From Hydrogenedens sp964549105 (GTDB lineage Bacteria; Hydrogenedentota; Hydrogenedentia; Hydrogenedentales; Hydrogenedentaceae): a DNA stretch of 64,000 nucleotides. The position numbers were made by a program, and so were the translations under genes. Positions 60,028 through 64,000 of this stretch are shown piece after piece. The DNA is taken from assembly GCA_964549105.1 (NCBI GenBank), contig CAZJTZ010000010.1:1-64000 (forward strand). Direction: 5' to 3'. Below the pieces are notes generated by a model. That model had not been told where the DNA came from and did not search any database. It saw nothing but the letters and a program-made list of their open reading frames with translations. The first letter of the stretch is position 1; every line of letters begins with the position of its first letter.

Positions 60028-60056
60028 TTGACAAGAAATAGTTTATATGCTATTAT
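60028..60056 (+). promoter_or_regulatory. Sigma-70 promoter for ftsK
   Basis: TTGACA (60028-60033), 17-bp spacer and TATTAT (60051-60056) make a near-consensus promoter. The start would be near 60063. Downstream, the 17-bp unit ATATATTGTGTTT(C/T)T occurs twice in tandem (60060-60090) within the short leader. Confidence 0.75.
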
Positions 60057-60101
60057 ACAATATATTGTGTTTCTATATATTGTGTTTTTGAAGGTTTGAT
60101 T

Positions 60102-62720
60102 ATGTTTTTTAATAGAAATTTAATTTTAAAAAAACTTGTCTGCTCCGCGGTACTCTTCTTATCCAGCGGTGTTATTTTTCTATCTATTGTTTTCGATTCA
60201 CCCATTTTATCCAGTAGTGAAAGCCGTCAATCTATAGAACATATTTCTACATATATACCCCTTTTTTCAAAGATACAACACTTAGTTCATTTTTCTCAGA
60301 TACTTTTTGGACCCGCAATACATGCAATATATCTCATCCTTTTTATCTGGGCTATTGCTTTGTGGGATACACGCCAATCCTTTTCGACTATTTTGCGTTT
60401 GATAGGGCTTATAATCCTCTCCATAGGTCTTTCTACTTTTGCACAAGCCTATAATCTATATTTGACAGGAAAGACTTATGATTCATGTATTTTAGGTTTA
60501 TTTATTGTTAAAAAGATTCTCATCAATAATTTTGGGATTTTTCCTTCCTTGATAACTGCGTTTATGTTAATTCTTGCAGGCTTTTTTTTATCTCTGGACT
60601 GGATTGCTTTATATCTTTTACGCCAGATTTTCCTTCTATTCTCGTCTTTCTATGTCATAGGCAAAAAAACATTTTCTTATGTCCAAAAAGGAATTGTATG
60701 GATTAATTCAAATGTCATATCATTGGAACAACATACTCTCGTTACAGAATCTTCATCTATCCAATTGCATTTTCCTTTGACAGGCCCCGAAAATATTGAT
60801 TCTTTTTCTACAAACAAAAAGAATGAAATAAATACTTCATTACTTCCAGACTTACCCTTATTAGATGTAGGTCAAGAAATCCCTGGCATACCGGCCTCAC
60901 CCGGTTTTGTTCCATCACAACAAGACGCTAACAAGTATAGTGAAGTTGTGTCTTCTATCGAAAATTTAGAATCAAAAAAAGAAAATTTACAGGAAGAATC
61001 TACCAACGCAAAAGAGAAAAAAAGTAGGAACTGGATTTTTCTCAAAAGGGAAAACAAAGAAACTCCGGGAACAAATGTATCAACCAACAATAATCTTGTT
61101 TATCCTGTTAATGGAGAGCCTATTCGTTCAGGACGACCTACACAGCGGAAATCAGACATCCCCCAACCCCAAAATCCTCCAGAAGAATTTGAATATCCTG
61201 AACAATATACGAAACCTCCATTGAGTTTGTTAGATGAACCTGTTCCTCTTCAAAATTCACACTACAACGACCAACTTCAGGAACGAGCAAAAATCCTTGT
61301 AGAAACATTAGAACGCTTTGGGGTCATGTCCCGCGTTACAGGGATAACCCGTGGACCCACGATTACAAGATTTGAATTAGAACCAGAGCCAGGTATCAAG
61401 GTAACAAGATTTTTATCTCATGCAGACGATATTACCCTTTCATTAAAGGCTGACCGGGTCCGTGTGGAAGCGCCCATTCCGGGTAGAGGCAAGGTTGGCA
61501 TAGAAGTTCCCAATCTTGTCCGTGAACAAGTGCTATTACGGGAATTGTTAGAAAGTCCTGCAATTAATAAACATTGTGGACGGCTGCGTCTGCCTCTGGG
61601 AAAAGACATAGCCGGCGATGTAAAAGTCGTTGATTTGACACAGATGCCCCATTTGCTCATTGCAGGTGCTACAGGTTCAGGCAAAACCGTTTTTGTAAAG
61701 GCTTTATTAGCAAGTCTTTTATTCCAATATACCCCTGATGAGTTGCGACTCGTCCTTATAGACCCCAAAATGGTTGAGTTCTCTATATTCAATGATATCC
61801 CTCATTTATTAGAACCTGTGGTAACGGATGCAAAAAAAGCAGGGGAAGCACTCGATATTCTTGTAAAAGAGATGGAAGAACGATATAATTTATTTGCAAA
61901 CACCAATACACGAAATTTAGAAATCTACAATCAAAATGTTGAAAAAGGTCAGTTGGAAATATTCCAGTCAGATGACAAAGATTTATTCAGCACACCTATA
62001 AAAGTGACCCGTAAACTTCCTTATATTGTTTGTATTATTGACGAATTAGCAGATTTAATGATGTTACAACGCGCTGCTGTTGAAACTGCCATTGCACGAT
62101 TGTCCCAATTGGCTCGTGCGGTAGGCATTCATCTTATCGTTGCAACCCAAAGACCCTCTGTAGATGTTATTACAGGTGTGATTAAGGCGAATTTCCCTGC
62201 ACGCATATCATTTCAAGTTTCATCTAAAATTGATTCTCGCTGTATATTAGATACGATAGGTGCTGAAAAGTTGATTGGACATGGTGATATGTTATACCAT
62301 AATGCTGGGTTGCCAAAACCAACGCGTATTCAGGGTGCTTTTGTTAGTGATGAAGAAATAGAAAGTTTAGTTAATTACTTGAAATCACAGGCACCACCGC
62401 AGTATCTTAATAGCACTGGTTTTGAACACTTATTGAAAAAAGAGAACGATTTCGGAATTGAAAACGACGACCCGTTGTTTGACGAAGCAGTTCGAATCGT
62501 TCGGGAAACAAAACAAGCGTCAGTATCCTTACTTCAGCGACGGCTGAGAGTTGGGTATGCCCGTGCTGGGCATTTGATTGATTTGATGGAATGGCATGGA
62601 ATTGTAGGTCCCCATCGTGGGAGTAAACCACGCGAAATATTGTTACCTCCCCCGGATAGGGGAATAGATAGTTTTGATAAAACAAACGAAAATATGAATC
62701 TTTCCGATGAGGAAGATTAA
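60102..62720 (+). CDS. ftsK: DNA translocase FtsK/SpoIIIE
   Basis: FtsK pumps DNA at the septum and coordinates chromosome dimer resolution. The start is the ATG at 60102 after GAAGG; a TTG six bases earlier is also in frame. The 872-residue protein has four to five membrane helices (to about residue 190) and a long Glu/Pro/Gln-rich linker. The alpha/beta motor shows GPTITRFELEPEPGIKV, Walker A GATGSGKT (522-529), Walker B YIVCIIDELADLMM and ATQRPSVDVITGVIKANFPA. The C-terminal gamma winged helix (VSLLQRRLRVGYARAGHLID) would read polar DNA sequences. The linker is short compared with E. coli FtsK. The RodZ-like gene begins just past its stop. Confidence 0.96.
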   Translation: MFFNRNLILKKLVCSAVLFLSSGVIFLSIVFDSPILSSSESRQSIEHISTYIPLFSKIQHLVHFSQILFGPAIHAIYLILFIWAIALWDTRQSFSTILRLIGLIILSIGLSTFAQAYNLYLTGKTYDSCILGLFIVKKILINNFGIFPSLITAFMLILAGFFLSLDWIALYLLRQIFLLFSSFYVIGKKTFSYVQKGIVWINSNVISLEQHTLVTESSSIQLHFPLTGPENIDSFSTNKKNEINTSLLPDLPLLDVGQEIPGIPASPGFVPSQQDANKYSEVVSSIENLESKKENLQEESTNAKEKKSRNWIFLKRENKETPGTNVSTNNNLVYPVNGEPIRSGRPTQRKSDIPQPQNPPEEFEYPEQYTKPPLSLLDEPVPLQNSHYNDQLQERAKILVETLERFGVMSRVTGITRGPTITRFELEPEPGIKVTRFLSHADDITLSLKADRVRVEAPIPGRGKVGIEVPNLVREQVLLRELLESPAINKHCGRLRLPLGKDIAGDVKVVDLTQMPHLLIAGATGSGKTVFVKALLASLLFQYTPDELRLVLIDPKMVEFSIFNDIPHLLEPVVTDAKKAGEALDILVKEMEERYNLFANTNTRNLEIYNQNVEKGQLEIFQSDDKDLFSTPIKVTRKLPYIVCIIDELADLMMLQRAAVETAIARLSQLARAVGIHLIVATQRPSVDVITGVIKANFPARISFQVSSKIDSRCILDTIGAEKLIGHGDMLYHNAGLPKPTRIQGAFVSDEEIESLVNYLKSQAPPQYLNSTGFEHLLKKENDFGIENDDPLFDEAVRIVRETKQASVSLLQRRLRVGYARAGHLIDLMEWHGIVGPHRGSKPREILLPPPDRGIDSFDKTNENMNLSDEED

Positions 62721-62724
62721 AAAT

Positions 62725-63204
62725 ATGAATGATACAAAAAAGGGCTATGGAACAAAAATAAAGGAACAGCGGGAATCGCTGGGCTTATCTATCCAACAGG
62801 TTTTTGAACAAACCCGTGTGCCTATTCAATATATCCGGGCTTTTGAAAATGAGACTTTTGAAGTTCTATCAACCAATCCGAACATCTGGGCATTTTTAAG
62901 TTCTTATTGCCAATATATTAATGTGGACCCTCGTCCATATTACGATTTATATTTGGAATGGTTAAGAACCCAACATCCTCCTAATGAACGCAAAAAGAAC
63001 TCAAGCCACAATCCTTCAGGTGAAGCGATTGAGTTGCCTCCGTGGTTAGAACCGCTTATCTCCTGGGGAATTGTTTGTGCCGTTCTCATTTTATCATGGC
63101 TTGCTTATTCTTTTTTTACCCAACCTATTCGCGATGACCCTTCATTAAAAGTCAACGCCGGGACGGTGGAAGCACCTATCATACATTTTGAAGAAGAACA
63201 ATAA
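62725..63204 (+). CDS. RodZ-like HTH membrane protein
   Basis: The start at 62725 (MNDTKKGYG) is preferred: GAGGAAG lies about nine bases upstream, at the end of ftsK, where an earlier ATG (62707) overlaps ftsK. The 159-residue protein has an N-terminal HTH_25/RodZ domain (YGTKIKEQRESLGLSIQQVF, VPIQYIRAFENETFEVL, WAFLSSYCQYINVDPRPYYD). A Pro/Ser linker and one membrane helix (SWGIVCAVLILSWLAYSFF) follow, with a short outside tail. It is shorter than E. coli RodZ and lacks the C-terminal beta domain. RodZ links MreB to the membrane in cell-shape control. It is flanked by ftsK and pgsA. Confidence 0.85.
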   Translation: MNDTKKGYGTKIKEQRESLGLSIQQVFEQTRVPIQYIRAFENETFEVLSTNPNIWAFLSSYCQYINVDPRPYYDLYLEWLRTQHPPNERKKNSSHNPSGEAIELPPWLEPLISWGIVCAVLILSWLAYSFFTQPIRDDPSLKVNAGTVEAPIIHFEEEQ

Positions 63205-63240
63205 AACAAAGACAACACTCATTATAGATATACAAATCCT

Positions 63241-63849
63241 ATGAATATTAATTTACCTAACCAACTTTCAATTGCACGCTGTATTCTTGCAATTGTCTTT
63301 GTTGTCTTTATGTCTTTTCCTCATTGGATTACCTTTACTATTGCCTATTTCATCTTTATTCTTGCGGCTATAACGGATTACTGCGATGGAAAGATTGCCC
63401 GTAAAAGAAAAACGGTAACAAAATTCGGACAACTGATAGACCCTGTCGCAGATAAGGTCCTTATGGTCGCCGCTTTTATTATGATGATGAAATTAGAGGA
63501 ATTAAAAATACCTGGTTGGTGTGTAGTCGTTATTTTAGCACGCGAATTTTTAGTTACAGGGGTTCGTGCCATTGCCGCCGCTGATGGCAATATTATCCCT
63601 GCAGACCCCTGGGGCAAACTAAAAACAGTCTTTCAGATGTGTTATGTCTTTATATTTCTTTTATTAGCCACTCTACGAAGATTTTTATTAGATGTTCCTT
63701 TCCCTTCCTTTCCCCCAGATAGAATACAATCTTTTGACCCCTTATTAGGAAATCTTTCATTAATAGTTATAACATTTGTTTCTCTTTATACCCTTTATTC
63801 CGGGACTGAACTCTTATGGAAAAACTGGGGAAAACTAAAACTGGATTGA
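63241..63849 (+). CDS. pgsA: CDP-diacylglycerol-glycerol-3-phosphate 3-phosphatidyltransferase
   Basis: PgsA makes phosphatidylglycerol phosphate, the committed step to phosphatidylglycerol, in the cytoplasmic membrane. The protein has 202 residues and about six hydrophobic helices. The start INLPNQLSIARCILAIVFVV is typical. The CDP-alcohol phosphotransferase motif D-x2-DG-x2-AR-x8-G-x3-D-x3-D is complete: DYCDGKIARKRKTVTKFGQL then IDPVADK. AREFLVTGVRAIAA and DPWGKLKTVFQM are the usual second block. The ATG has no strong ribosome site. The alr gene starts 41 bp after the stop. Confidence 0.95.
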   Translation: MNINLPNQLSIARCILAIVFVVFMSFPHWITFTIAYFIFILAAITDYCDGKIARKRKTVTKFGQLIDPVADKVLMVAAFIMMMKLEELKIPGWCVVVILAREFLVTGVRAIAAADGNIIPADPWGKLKTVFQMCYVFIFLLLATLRRFLLDVPFPSFPPDRIQSFDPLLGNLSLIVITFVSLYTLYSGTELLWKNWGKLKLD

Positions 63850-63890
63850 TTGGACCACAACCTTCAAATAAAATAGCAAATGAGGAGTAT

Positions 63891-64000
63891 ATGTCTCGCG
63901 TTATAATTGATTTAAATTCATATCGTCATAATCTTCAAATCGTAAAAAATCTTGTCGGTTCAAATGTCCGTATCATAGCCGTAGTAAAAGCCAATGCTTA
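63891..64000 (+). CDS. alr: Alanine racemase (partial, N-terminus)
   Basis: The gene begins at an ATG six bases after GAGGAG and runs off the right edge. The 36 visible residues read SRVIIDLNSYRHNLQIVKNL and end IIAVVKANAY, the PLP-binding motif VVKANAYGHG of alanine racemase, with the Schiff-base lysine. It makes D-alanine for peptidoglycan. Only the first strand of the barrel is present, so a PLP-fold relative cannot be excluded entirely. Confidence 0.9.
   Translation, partial: MSRVIIDLNSYRHNLQIVKNLVGSNVRIIAVVKANA

Overview
The window is A+T-rich bacterial chromosome with dense, short-spaced genes. It looks like a diderm: there is a LolA-type lipoprotein carrier, an outer-membrane beta-barrel porin ending in Phe, several secreted or lipid-anchored proteins, and Tat-exported enzymes. 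Secreted sugar-isomerase-like, GH36, sialidase-like and DUF6259-like proteins, a possible exosortase-associated protein and an NCS1-type transporter together recall heterotrophic PVC-related lineages such as Hydrogenedentota or Planctomycetota. That placement is inference from gene content only; there is no rRNA gene here.

Layout. 1-4.4 kb: an edge-truncated membrane-anchored protein (minus strand), then a short ArgA-like acetyltransferase, proC, a DivIVA-domain protein, lolA and maf. 4.4-9 kb (minus strand): an SGNH hydrolase and two almost identical Tat-exported L-fucose/arabinose-isomerase-fold proteins. 9.1-16.5 kb: glycogen phosphorylase, then pilT, a membrane PAS histidine kinase and an NtrC-type regulator. 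16.5-22.6 kb: alanine dehydrogenase followed at short spacing by a degenerate methyltransferase-like protein, a sugar isomerase/epimerase, a GH36 alpha-galactosidase and a sialidase-like protein. 23-32 kb: a two-domain radical SAM protein; then on the minus strand a spermidine-synthase/transporter/TPR fusion, an NCS1-like permease and the porin, which has a short leader ORF. 32.3-38.3 kb: a sigma-region-4-like regulator, a variant shikimate kinase, two very small membrane peptides, an SDR, a lipoprotein, rsmA, a soluble histidine kinase and lipB.

38.3-55 kb: a 1227-residue secreted glycosidase-like protein, a small exported protein, a DRE-TIM aldolase, rarA, a membrane-anchored thioredoxin-like protein, a degenerate HD-GYP protein, a small membrane protein, recD2, an SDR, a DUF6259-like secreted protein and an S41 protease. 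55-58.4 kb: a gene-free, repeat-rich stretch, then a two-gene cassette that reads as a type II restriction-modification system (HTH-fused beta-class methyltransferase plus a PD-(D/E)xK-like protein), ending beside a tRNA-Val gene. 58.5-64 kb: fumC, ftsK, a RodZ-like HTH membrane protein, pgsA and the start of alr.

Most promising for follow-up: the HTH-methyltransferase/nuclease pair at 56.0-58.2 kb; the pair of 29- and 33-residue membrane peptides at 33.55-33.78 kb; and the duplicated isomerase-fold genes, whose only divergence is a sharply bounded island. Family names are by recognition of motifs and layout; no database search was possible.
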